Shown here: piece after piece, positions 55,743 to 63,664 of the stretch
How positions within the stretch are numbered: position 1 is the first letter of the stretch
How the letters are laid out: each line of letters begins with the position of its first letter
Assembly (NCBI RefSeq): GCF_021431965.1
Contig: NZ_CP090370.1
Location: forward strand, 1,054,001 to 1,118,000
DNA: 64,000 nt
Direction of reading: 5' to 3'
Origin: Erythrobacter sp. SDW2
GTDB taxonomy: Bacteria > Pseudomonadota > Alphaproteobacteria > Sphingomonadales > Sphingomonadaceae
Made by a program: the position numbers and the translations under genes
The notes under the pieces: generated by a model
What the model was told of the DNA's origin: nothing
The model's input: only the letters and a program-made list of their open reading frames with translations
Databases searched by the model: none

Positions 55743-56198
55743 ATGCCTGACCGCAACGCACCCTACAACGCCTTCAACTTCACTGTCGCTTTCGGCAACG
55801 GCGATATCGAGGGCGGATTCTCCGAAGTTTCGGGGCTCGGCACCGAGATCACCGTCGCCGAGTATCGCAACGGCAGCGACAAGCGCAATGTCGTCACCAA
55901 GATCCCCGGCATGTTCAAAGTGTCCGATGTGACGCTGAAACGCGGGATCATCAATTCCGACGCTGTCTTCCAGATGTTCAAGAACCTCCAGGACGGCAAG
56001 GTCGAGGATGCCAAGCAGACCGTCACCGTCACGCTGATGGATGAGACCGGGGCCAACGCCGTGCAGAAGTGGGTCCTCATCGACTGCTTCCCGACGAAGT
56101 ACACCGGCCCTTCGCTCTCGGCCAAGGGTGGCGGCGATGTCGCCATGGAGGAACTGGCGCTGTCGGTCGGCGATATCCGCTACGAACAGGTCGCCTGA
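55743..56198 (+). CDS. Tail tube protein 1
   Basis: A 151-residue gp19-like tube subunit. The pattern YNAFNFTVAFGNGDIEGGFSEVSGLGTEITVAEYRNG, then KIPGMFKVSDVTLKRGII and the late KWVLIDCFPTKYTGP / VAMEELALSVGDIRYE, is characteristic of the T4/Afp1 tube family. Hexamers stack to form the inner channel. It has a full-strength ribosome-binding site. Confidence 0.95.
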   Translation: MPDRNAPYNAFNFTVAFGNGDIEGGFSEVSGLGTEITVAEYRNGSDKRNVVTKIPGMFKVSDVTLKRGIINSDAVFQMFKNLQDGKVEDAKQTVTVTLMDETGANAVQKWVLIDCFPTKYTGPSLSAKGGGDVAMEELALSVGDIRYEQVA

Positions 56199-56210
56199 AG
56201 GGCCTGACTG

Positions 56211-58031
56211 GTGGACGTTCCCGGCATCAGCTTTCTCGACGCGCCCGTCGCTGCGGCAGCGGACCCCAACCGCATGGATATCGCCATGTTCGTGGGCTTC
56301 CTGCCGCTGCGGGCGGGTGACGAGGGCTTGCGGGCACGAAATGTCGTTGCTGCACGGCTGGCGCGGCAGGGCTGGGCGGCCAGGGCCAACGACACGCTGA
56401 CCGATGTCCCGGTGCGGGTGACCTCGATCGAGGAAGTCGAGCAGTTGTTCGACACCGGCGGCAGGATGGATCGGCACGCGATCGTCCGCTCGCGTCCGCT
56501 GCCTGACAGCGTCGAGTTGCCAGAGGGCGGTTTGCTGTTCGTGGTCAATCTCGACGGCAGCGATCAGCGGGTCGAACTGACGGCGGGCAGCTTCACCAGG
56601 GTGCAGTTGAGAGACTTGCTCAATGCGGCCCTCGGCGGGATTGCCGTGACCATCGACCCGGTGCTCAACGGAACGGCAGCGCTGGTTTTCCGCCGCCTCG
56701 GAGCGACCCCCGGTTCGCTGACGGTCTATACCCACACAGCGCTTGGCTTCCCGGTCGCAGCCACTGCCGCCTCGCAAGCGGTCGGTGCGCCGATGGGGGT
56801 AGCGCTGCGCAGCTTTTTTACCAGCGGCGGGCGCGAGGCGGTGATCGTTCGGATGGGTGATCCCGTGCCGCTGTTTGCCCGCGAGCGCGGCCGTGTGAAC
56901 GCATTGGCGACGCTGGTAGGCGGGGAATACGGCGCCGGGGCGGCATCGCTGGCCGACCTGCTCGGCACGGTCCTGCCGCAACTCCCAGCCGAATTCCCGA
57001 CCCGCGATCCCTGGCATGGCCTGGCGCATCTTCACGGCTTGCAGGACATCGCGTTGGTCCTGCTGCCCGATCTGCCCGATCTCGTCGCAACGGTACCCGC
57101 ACTGGTGCCCGAGACCGAGACCTCGCCCCGACCCAGGGAGACCTTCGCCCCCTGCGCGCCCGAGCCGCCCGCGACCATCAACGGCGCGATCCGGCAAGCG
57201 CGCCCTGCCTCGGTCAATGCCGGGGGGCTGGAGCTGTGGTCGCGTATCGTGGTCTGGGCAGCGGAGCAGGTCGAGCGGATCACGCCCGAGGCCATGGTCG
57301 TCACTGCGCTACCCTTGGTGGACGAGGATGCGGAGGTGCTGACGGCGCACGAGGCGCTCGGGGTCGTGACCTCGGGCAATGGCGGACAGGGCATGGCCCA
57401 CCGCCAACTGCAAATCGCCGCGCCCTGGATTGCCAGCAACGAAGCGCGCGACATGCCTGCCGGGGCCAGCCCTGCCGACGGCCTGCTGGCGGGACATATC
57501 GCTGCCTCCACCTTGGCGAGCGGGGCCTGGCGGACCGTGGCTGGGCGCACCCTTGCACCTTCACAGCGGCCCTATGCCGCGCCTACCATGCTGGGTTTCG
57601 ACACGTCCCCGCAGCTCAGCGTCATCGGCTACGGCGTGCGCGGGCCGACGATCCTGTCCGACCGCACGACCGATCCGGGCAGTTTCAACCAGGCCAATAT
57701 CCGCCGCCTGACGGGCCTGATCCTGCGCGCCGCCCGGCACCGGGGCGAGACTGCCGTGTTCGAGGCAAACGGCAACCGCTTCTGGCGCGATGTCGCCATG
57801 TCGATCACCACGCTGATGCGGCAATTGCATTCGGCCGGGGCACTGCGGGGGCTGACCGAGCCCGAAGCCTTCGATGTGCAGTGCGGTCCGCAGACCATGT
57901 CGCAGGCCGATATCGACGCCGGACGCGCCATTGCCGAGGTCACGTTCGCGCCTTCGCACTCGCTCGAATTCATCGAGATCAGCCTGCTCGCCGCCTCGGG
58001 CAGCATCGAGCAGCGGAGGGCGGGCGCATGA
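56211..58031 (+). CDS. Contractile tail sheath protein 2 (divergent)
   Basis: A 606-residue sheath homolog that differs strongly from the first. The N-terminus (VDVPGISFLDAPVA) lacks the usual PGVY opening, but the C-terminal core is clear (GIGYGVRGPT-like stretch, LRAARHRGETAVFEANGNRFWRDV, FDVQCGPQTMSQADIDAGRAIAEVTFAPSHSLEFIEISL). In Afp-type particles a second sheath forms the baseplate-proximal ring. It starts at a GTG with AAGG before it and overlaps the second tube gene (ATGA). Confidence 0.88.
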   Translation: MDVPGISFLDAPVAAAADPNRMDIAMFVGFLPLRAGDEGLRARNVVAARLARQGWAARANDTLTDVPVRVTSIEEVEQLFDTGGRMDRHAIVRSRPLPDSVELPEGGLLFVVNLDGSDQRVELTAGSFTRVQLRDLLNAALGGIAVTIDPVLNGTAALVFRRLGATPGSLTVYTHTALGFPVAATAASQAVGAPMGVALRSFFTSGGREAVIVRMGDPVPLFARERGRVNALATLVGGEYGAGAASLADLLGTVLPQLPAEFPTRDPWHGLAHLHGLQDIALVLLPDLPDLVATVPALVPETETSPRPRETFAPCAPEPPATINGAIRQARPASVNAGGLELWSRIVVWAAEQVERITPEAMVVTALPLVDEDAEVLTAHEALGVVTSGNGGQGMAHRQLQIAAPWIASNEARDMPAGASPADGLLAGHIAASTLASGAWRTVAGRTLAPSQRPYAAPTMLGFDTSPQLSVIGYGVRGPTILSDRTTDPGSFNQANIRRLTGLILRAARHRGETAVFEANGNRFWRDVAMSITTLMRQLHSAGALRGLTEPEAFDVQCGPQTMSQADIDAGRAIAEVTFAPSHSLEFIEISLLAASGSIEQRRAGA

Positions 58032-58513
58032 GCTTCCTGCCGCTGTTCCGCTTCCGCGTCGATTTTCATGCGACCACGCTCGATGATCCGAGTTCCGGCG
58101 CGGCGCAGCCGGTCTGTTCGGGCCAGTTCTCCGAAGTCAGCGGCTTCGAAGCGAGCATGGAGCCTTTCACCATCACCGAAGGCGGGCGCAACTGGGGCGA
58201 GATCCACCGCGTGGGTCCGACCAATTTCGCCACGCTGGTGCTCAAGCGGGGGATGACGGCTGACCACGGATTGTGGACCTGGTTTCACGGCGTTGCCTCG
58301 GGTTCCTACGCCTACCGCCTCAACGCTACCGTCGTGATGTTGGGCGCGGACGAGGACATCGGCGGTGCGGGCACCATGGCGTGGGAATTCGCCAATTGCC
58401 TGCCGATCAAGCTCAAAGGCGCCGACCTCTCGTCATCGTCCAGCGAGATCGGGATCGAGGAGCTCCACCTCAACCATGAAGGCATGCAACTGGTGCCGGG
58501 AGGTGCGGCATGA
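58028..58513 (+). CDS. Tail tube protein 2
   Basis: A 161-residue gp19-like protein with FRVDFHATT, GQFSEVSGFEASMEPFTITEGGRNWGEIHRVG and LVLKRGMTADHGLWTWFHG. It is the second tube paralogue; in Afp-type systems such copies make the transition between tube and spike (Afp5-like). The ATG overlaps the second sheath's stop, and its own stop overlaps the next start. Confidence 0.92.
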   Translation: MSFLPLFRFRVDFHATTLDDPSSGAAQPVCSGQFSEVSGFEASMEPFTITEGGRNWGEIHRVGPTNFATLVLKRGMTADHGLWTWFHGVASGSYAYRLNATVVMLGADEDIGGAGTMAWEFANCLPIKLKGADLSSSSSEIGIEELHLNHEGMQLVPGGAA

Positions 58514-59715
58514 CCGCCGATGCCGGGCAGGGCGTGACCGTGGCCAAGGCCAAACTGAAGCCGTGCACCGACCAGAACGGCGCGCAGTTGTCCGATAGCG
58601 CCAAGGATGCGGCGGCGGTCGAAGTCCAGTTCAATCCCGAAACGCTCGACATCACCCTGTCGAATAATTTCAAGGAAAGCAGCGGCGACAGCCCCACCCA
58701 GCTGGTTGACGAAGCCTCGGCCCAGCTCAGTCTCGAGCTGCAATTCGACACCACCGACAGCGGCCTCGACGTGCGGCAGAAGACGCATCAGGTGGCCAAG
58801 TTCCTAAAGCCCCTCGACACCACCATGGCAGTCGAACGGGGCGATCCGCTGCCACCGCCGATGGTGGTCGAGTTCGACTGGGGGGCAATCGTCTTCCAGG
58901 GCTACATGGACAGCTATTCGGAGACGCTGGAGTTCTTCTCCCATGACGGCGTGCCATTGCGGGCCAAGGTCTCGATCTCGCTGACCCAGCAGGAACGCAG
59001 CTTCGATCCGCGTCAGGGGCAGGACAGCGCCGGCAATGACACCGGCCCGTTTTCCAGCGACGGGGTCAGCAGCGATCCCTTTGCATCGGGCGCAGTCGAG
59101 CAGGATGTCGATCCCGACGCGCCGATGGACAATGCTGCCGCAGCCGCCAACGGCATCGAGGATGCGCGCCAGCCCGGCGTCGACAAGGTCGCCTTGCCGG
59201 AGAAGTCGGGGGGCCAGTTGGGCCGGGGTCCGGCGGCCTTTGCCCAGGCCGGGGCCAGCCTTGGTGGGGGCCTGAGCGCCGGGATTGGCGCCGGGATTGG
59301 CGGCGGTATCGGCGGCGGGATTGGCGGCGGTATCGGTATTGGCGGCGGCGCCGGGATCGGATTCGGTGCCTCGGGCGCCGCCGGGATGGATTTCGGCGCA
59401 TCCGCGGGCATCGGTTTCGGTGCGAGCGCAGGGGCAGGCTTCGGAGCCGGCGCAGGCGCAAGCTTTGGCGCAGGCGCGAGTTTCGGGGTCGGTGCATCAC
59501 TAGGCGCAGGTTTCACCGGCGGCACCGCCGCTGCCTTTGCGGGACTTTCGACCAAGCCGCCCAAGCTCGAGCTGAAGCCGGCCACCCTCGGCACCTTCAA
59601 CGCCGCTACCACCGCCACCACCGGCACCGCCTCGCTCGGCGGCTCGCTCAAGGCGAGCGCGGGCGGCAGCCTGTCGGCCAAGGTCGGCACGTCGATCACC
59701 TTCGGAGAGGGCTGA
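58510..59715 (+). CDS. Afp7-like tube-baseplate adaptor with Gly-rich tail
   Basis: A 401-residue protein. Residues about 10-165 match the injection-system tube-initiator family (VEVQFNPETLDITLSNNF; LELQFDTTDSGLDVRQKTHQVAKFL; VEFDWGAIVFQGYMDSYSETLEFFSHDGVPLRAKVSISL). The usual C-terminal LysM is not visible; instead residues about 240-345 are Gly/Ala/Ile/Phe low-complexity repeats (GIGGG, GFGAS, AGASFGAG units), followed by a Thr/Ser/Ala-rich end. The repeat region could be flexible, membrane-active or a product of repeat expansion. It is translated from an ATGA overlap. Confidence 0.8.
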   Translation: MTADAGQGVTVAKAKLKPCTDQNGAQLSDSAKDAAAVEVQFNPETLDITLSNNFKESSGDSPTQLVDEASAQLSLELQFDTTDSGLDVRQKTHQVAKFLKPLDTTMAVERGDPLPPPMVVEFDWGAIVFQGYMDSYSETLEFFSHDGVPLRAKVSISLTQQERSFDPRQGQDSAGNDTGPFSSDGVSSDPFASGAVEQDVDPDAPMDNAAAAANGIEDARQPGVDKVALPEKSGGQLGRGPAAFAQAGASLGGGLSAGIGAGIGGGIGGGIGGGIGIGGGAGIGFGASGAAGMDFGASAGIGFGASAGAGFGAGAGASFGAGASFGVGASLGAGFTGGTAAAFAGLSTKPPKLELKPATLGTFNAATTATTGTASLGGSLKASAGGSLSAKVGTSITFGEG

Positions 59716-59719
59716 AGCC

Positions 59720-59890
59720 ATGCCGATCATCATCGAGGAAGTCACCGCCGAAGCGATCAAGCCGGTCGCGCCGGTGCGCAGCGCCCAGCCTCCAACCGAA
59801 CAGCCCGGCGATGCCAAGCCGGATATGCGTCAGGTCCAGGCCCAGATCCGCCGCGCCGAGGCCCGGGCCCAGCGCCTCCGCGCCGATTGA
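59720..59890 (+). CDS. DUF5908-like small protein
   Basis: A 56-residue protein: MPIIIEEVTAEAI, a Pro-rich centre and an Arg/Ala-rich helix (RRAEARAQRLRAD). The opening MPxxIxEVxxxA and position directly before the spike hub match the tiny DUF5908 proteins found in many extracellular injection-system loci. A GGAGAGG ribosome-binding site precedes the ATG. It starts 4 bases after the adaptor stop. Role unknown; it may assist spike or hub assembly. Confidence 0.7.
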   Translation: MPIIIEEVTAEAIKPVAPVRSAQPPTEQPGDAKPDMRQVQAQIRRAEARAQRLRAD

Positions 59891-59902
59891 GGAAAGGACA
59901 CG

Positions 59903-60991
59903 ATGAACGCGCCTGCCGAGTCCCTGCTGTTCTACAACGCCGTCCCCCGGCTCGAAGTGGACGGCGAGGAAGACGTGATGGCGGCGATGCTGCTGCAGTC
60001 GATGGAAATGAGCGAGAGCGAAGGCGGCATGTCTTCGCTCGAAGTGGCGTTCAAGAACGCCGCCAATGTCGAGAACGCGGGCAATGAAATGCCGTTCGAG
60101 ACGTCCTCCAACACCAAGCTCACGCTGGGCAAGGAAGTGCGGGTGGTGACCGGGCCGAACCACGATCCGCAGGAGGTCTTCATCGGCCAGATCACCGGGG
60201 TGGAGCTGGTGCTGGACGGGGCCAGTGTCCCGACATTGGTGATTCTGGCAGAAGACAAGCTCCAGACTGCAAGACTGAAGCGCCGGACCAAGCTGTTCAG
60301 CGATACGACGCTGGGCGGGTTGGTCGATACGGTGGCGCAGGAAAGCGGGCTGACGGTTGTCGCCGCGCAGCTCGACAATGCCATTGCGCAGGAATTCCAG
60401 GCCAACGAGACCGACCTCGGCTTCCTGCGCCGGGTCTGCGCGCGGTTCGATGTCGATTTCCAGATTGTCGGCAGCGAACTGCATATCTCGCCCCGCGCGC
60501 TGGTCGATCGCGGCAGCAAGGCGGTCGAATTCGGGCAGACGCTGACCTGCTTTCGCGCGCTCGCTGATCTCGCCGAACAGGTCAGCGAAGTGACGCTGGC
60601 CGGCTGGGATCATGCCGCCAACGCCGGGTTCGATGTCACCAGCGGAGCGGGAGTGCAGTCGGGCGAAGGCGAGGGGCGCAAAGGCAGCGAATTCCTCGCC
60701 GAGCATTTCTCGCCGCGTTCCGAACATATCGGCGAGATCGCGGTATCCTCGCAGGAGGAAGGGCAGGCCATTGCGGATGCGATGCATTCGGCCCGCCAGC
60801 GCCGCTTCGTCAGTGCCGAGGGTACCGTCACCGGCGATCCGGCCCTGCGCGTCGGCACGCTGCTGGAAGTGACCGGGGTCGGGCCGAGGTTCGAGAACAA
60901 ATACTACGTCACCCACGCGCAGCACCACTTCAGCCGCGCCGATGGTTACACCACCGACTTCCGCGCCGAATGCGCATTCTGGAGGGGCTGA
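59903..60991 (+). CDS. Baseplate hub / VgrG N-terminal-like protein (Afp8-type, gpD fold)
   Basis: A 362-residue hub of the phage late-control gpD/VgrG N-terminal family. Conserved segments: SLEVAFKNAANVENAG, NTKLTLGKEVRVVTG, FIGQITGVELV, ETDLGFLRRVCARFDVDF (the gp27 domain signature) and KYYVTHAQHHFSRADGYTTDFRAEC at the end. It should form the trimeric hub that receives the spike encoded next. AAAGGA lies before the ATG. Confidence 0.92.
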   Translation: MNAPAESLLFYNAVPRLEVDGEEDVMAAMLLQSMEMSESEGGMSSLEVAFKNAANVENAGNEMPFETSSNTKLTLGKEVRVVTGPNHDPQEVFIGQITGVELVLDGASVPTLVILAEDKLQTARLKRRTKLFSDTTLGGLVDTVAQESGLTVVAAQLDNAIAQEFQANETDLGFLRRVCARFDVDFQIVGSELHISPRALVDRGSKAVEFGQTLTCFRALADLAEQVSEVTLAGWDHAANAGFDVTSGAGVQSGEGEGRKGSEFLAEHFSPRSEHIGEIAVSSQEEGQAIADAMHSARQRRFVSAEGTVTGDPALRVGTLLEVTGVGPRFENKYYVTHAQHHFSRADGYTTDFRAECAFWRG

Positions 60992-60992
60992 G

Positions 60993-61661
60993 ATGACCAT
61001 GCTCGCCCCCATCCACGCCATGACGCTGGCTTATGGTGAAGTGATCGATGTGCAGGACCCGCAAGGCATCTACCGGGTGCAGGTCAAGCTGCACGGCTAT
61101 TCCGGGCCGGAGAACCAGCAAGGTTCGATCTGGGCCAGGGTGGTCGCGCCTTTCGCCGGCAATGGCCACGGTGCGGTGATGCTGCCCGATGTCGGGCACC
61201 AGGTGGTGGTCGGTTTCATTGCCGGGGATCGCAATTATCCGATCGTCCTCGGCGCGCTCTATTCGGGCGAGGCGACGCCCAATGACGAGCCGACCCAGAG
61301 CGGCGCGGTCAAGCGCTGGAGCCTGACCGGGAGCGGCGGCACCCACTTCATCATGGACGAAAGCCAGGCCTCCGAAATCACCATGGAGACCGCTGGCGGG
61401 GTCAAGGTCACGGTGACCGATTCCGGCAACAAGGTGGAAGTCACCAACGGCTCCTCCAGCATGACCATCGAGCCTAGCGGGGTCACCGTCCAGACCGGCG
61501 CGCAGGTCAAGATCGACGCCAGCACTGTCGAGATCAATTCGGGTATGGTTACGGTCAATGCCGGGATGTCCAGGTTCTCCGGCGTCGTCCAGTGCGACAC
61601 GCTGATCGCCACCACCGTGGTTGCCTCGACCTATACCCCGGGGGCGGGCAACATATGGTAG
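60993..61661 (+). CDS. Central spike protein (gpV/VgrG C-terminal-like)
   Basis: A 222-residue spike. The first 95 residues form the OB-fold of gpV/gp5-type proteins (GEVIDVQDPQGIYRVQVKLHGY; WARVVAPFAGNGHGAVMLPDVGHQVVVGFIAGD; PIVLGALYSG). Residues about 115-222 are repeated short beta strands with Thr/Val/Ser alternation (TMETAGGVKVTVTDSGNKVEV; GVTVQTGAQVKIDAST), a triple-stranded beta-helix needle. Hub and spike are separate genes here, unlike fused VgrG. It overlaps the next gene by 7 bases. Confidence 0.92.
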   Translation: MTMLAPIHAMTLAYGEVIDVQDPQGIYRVQVKLHGYSGPENQQGSIWARVVAPFAGNGHGAVMLPDVGHQVVVGFIAGDRNYPIVLGALYSGEATPNDEPTQSGAVKRWSLTGSGGTHFIMDESQASEITMETAGGVKVTVTDSGNKVEVTNGSSSMTIEPSGVTVQTGAQVKIDASTVEINSGMVTVNAGMSRFSGVVQCDTLIATTVVASTYTPGAGNIW

Positions 61662-63238
61662 GGCACTCCGTCATCCTGCGTGGGCTGTCGCTGCCCGGGC
61701 TCCAGACCGACACGGCCGGGCCCACAGTGCTGTCGATCATCGAGCAGGACTTCCTCGGCTGGTTTCTGTCGCGGCTGGAGACGGACAGCGGGCGGGCCGC
61801 GCTGGGGCCGCGCGATGCCTTTGCCCGGGTCAACAGCGCGGGCCAGCCGCGCTTCTTCCAGCCGGTCCACCGCGCCTTCAATATCGTCGCGGTCGAAGTC
61901 GCCTGCGAAGTCGAGGGCCTGCCGCGGATCGATCCGAAGAAGATCCTCGGGGCAGGGATGACCCTGCGCCGCCGCGTCAGCACAGCCGAGGCCGCCCGCG
62001 CTGGTCGCGGAGATACATTTAAGAGCTATGCCTCGGGCCTTTACGGCTGGAAGACGCGCGAAGGGCGTATCCTCGGCTGGCGGCCTGTCACCGGCGGGAC
62101 CGGGCGCTTCGCCCCCGATGTGGCGGCGCAATACCGCCAGCTCGCCGCGCAGGGCCGCAACGGCAAGGTGCTGGGCCAAGCGGTGGCGCTGATTAATGAC
62201 GAGGCACAGGCGGACGAGGTCTTCACTCCGCTGTTCGCCGCGCCGGAGGATCTCTGCCGCAAGCTCGGCAAGACCGTCTACTATGGCTATCTGCCGGTCA
62301 CCTCGGACGAACGCTCCGAAGCTGATGCAATGCCCCCGGCCCCCTTCGAGCGGGCCGATATCGCGGCGCGCCTGCCCAGCTTGCTGTGGAGCAGCGGACG
62401 GATCGCCAGCGACGGCGCGGTCACGCCGCAATCGAACCGGACGGTCGCAGCGGTCGAGGCGGCCAATCCCTCATCCTCGCTCGACGTCATCCTCGGTGCA
62501 CTGCGTTACCTCTCGCAGGAAACCGGGCTGTTTCTGGAGGATGCGGCCAGCAGCGCGCTGCGCAATGCGCTGAGCCAGCACTCGGTCACGTTGCATGGCT
62601 CCTCTCAAGCGACCGGCTTCTACGAATTCTTGAAATCCGCCAACCGCTCGCTGGTCGAGCGCAATCCGGCCTTCCCCAGCCAGCCATTGCCGATCAACTG
62701 GCCCAGCTTCACCGCCGCACAGGAAAGCGGCTTTGTCTCCGCCGCGCTGCAAGCGGTTACCGCCCGCTGGACCGAGCTCAGCCCCGGCGAGACGCGGTAC
62801 CAGAACCTCGATGCGCGCTATGAATTGCAGGCCTTTGTCCGGGTCGACCGGTCGGACTGCGGCTGCCCTCCGCAGACCGTGTGGACCGCACCGCGTCAGC
62901 CGATCGAGATCGTTCCCTGGTATGAAGGGGGAGAGGCTCCGCCGCGGGTGATCGAACTGCCCAGCCCGTCGAACCTGATGGGCAAGATCACCCCCAACGT
63001 GGCCTTCAAGGTGCCAGAGGAAATCCAGAAGTTCATGTCGGGCCTCAAGCTCGACAAGCTGATGGAAGGCGAGCAGCCGCCCGACAAGCTGGGCTTCGGA
63101 ATGATCTGCGGCTTCTCGATCCCGATCATCACCATCTGCGCCTTCATCGTGCTGCAGATCTTCCTCGCGCTGTTTCACATCCTGTTCTGGTGGCTGCCGT
63201 TCATCCGCATCTGCATCCCCTTTCCGAAGAAGGTATAG
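61655..63238 (+). CDS. Injection-system protein with hydrophobic C-terminus, unknown family
   Basis: A 527-residue protein in the baseplate part of the operon. Most of it is soluble and mixed alpha/beta, with one Cys cluster (RSDCGCPPQTVW). Near the C-terminus (about residues 470-520) comes a long hydrophobic stretch, IPIITICAFIVLQIFLALF, followed by ILFWWLPFIRICIPF and a basic end (PKKV), enough for one or two membrane helices. I recognise no family. A membrane-inserting protein in an otherwise soluble particle might anchor it to the inner membrane or be a membrane-active cargo. The ATG at 61655 overlaps the spike stop. Confidence 0.8.
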   Translation: MVGHSVILRGLSLPGLQTDTAGPTVLSIIEQDFLGWFLSRLETDSGRAALGPRDAFARVNSAGQPRFFQPVHRAFNIVAVEVACEVEGLPRIDPKKILGAGMTLRRRVSTAEAARAGRGDTFKSYASGLYGWKTREGRILGWRPVTGGTGRFAPDVAAQYRQLAAQGRNGKVLGQAVALINDEAQADEVFTPLFAAPEDLCRKLGKTVYYGYLPVTSDERSEADAMPPAPFERADIAARLPSLLWSSGRIASDGAVTPQSNRTVAAVEAANPSSSLDVILGALRYLSQETGLFLEDAASSALRNALSQHSVTLHGSSQATGFYEFLKSANRSLVERNPAFPSQPLPINWPSFTAAQESGFVSAALQAVTARWTELSPGETRYQNLDARYELQAFVRVDRSDCGCPPQTVWTAPRQPIEIVPWYEGGEAPPRVIELPSPSNLMGKITPNVAFKVPEEIQKFMSGLKLDKLMEGEQPPDKLGFGMICGFSIPIITICAFIVLQIFLALFHILFWWLPFIRICIPFPKKV

Positions 63239-63241
63239 GCG

Positions 63242-63661
63242 ATGGCGAGCAATCCCCTCACCGATCCGCGCCCGTCGCACCTTCCCCGGCTCCAGCTCGG
63301 CTGGCCACTGGCCCCGGTGCCGGTGGCAGGTGCTCTGCCCTATCCCGATCTCGATCGCTCGATCCGCGACCAGATCAAGGTCATCCTGCTCACCCACCCC
63401 GGCGAAATGCTGCTCCACCCCAGCTTCGGCGCAGGGCTGCAGGCGATGCTGCACGAGCCCAACACGCTCGGCACGCGGCGGCGCATCCGCGACCTGGTGC
63501 AAAAGGCGGTGGCGCGGTGGGAGCGGCGGATCATGCTCGACGCGGTCGATGTGTGGGAGGTCGAAGGCCGCCCCGACGCGGTGCGGGTCGAGCTGGCCTA
63601 CCGCATCCGCCGCACCGGCACCGCTGCACAGTTCAATTTCGACCTAGTCCTGGGAAGCTGA
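63242..63661 (+). CDS. gp25-like baseplate wedge protein
   Basis: A 139-residue GPW/gp25 family member. The core SIRDQIKVILLTHPGEMLLHPSFGAGLQAMLHEPN contains the family's T-x-x-GE and P-x-FG signatures, and a strand pair RVELAYRIRRTGTAAQFNFDLV closes the fold. It joins sheath and baseplate in phages, T6SS (TssE) and Afp9-type particles. It begins 3 bases after the membrane-type protein's stop. Confidence 0.93.
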   Translation: MASNPLTDPRPSHLPRLQLGWPLAPVPVAGALPYPDLDRSIRDQIKVILLTHPGEMLLHPSFGAGLQAMLHEPNTLGTRRRIRDLVQKAVARWERRIMLDAVDVWEVEGRPDAVRVELAYRIRRTGTAAQFNFDLVLGS

Positions 63662-63664
63662 CCC

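Noticed and set aside
59270-59510. Short repeats resembling a CRISPR or satellite array
   Set aside because: The periodicity is three-base and encodes Gly-rich protein repeats in the adaptor gene; there are no unique spacers.
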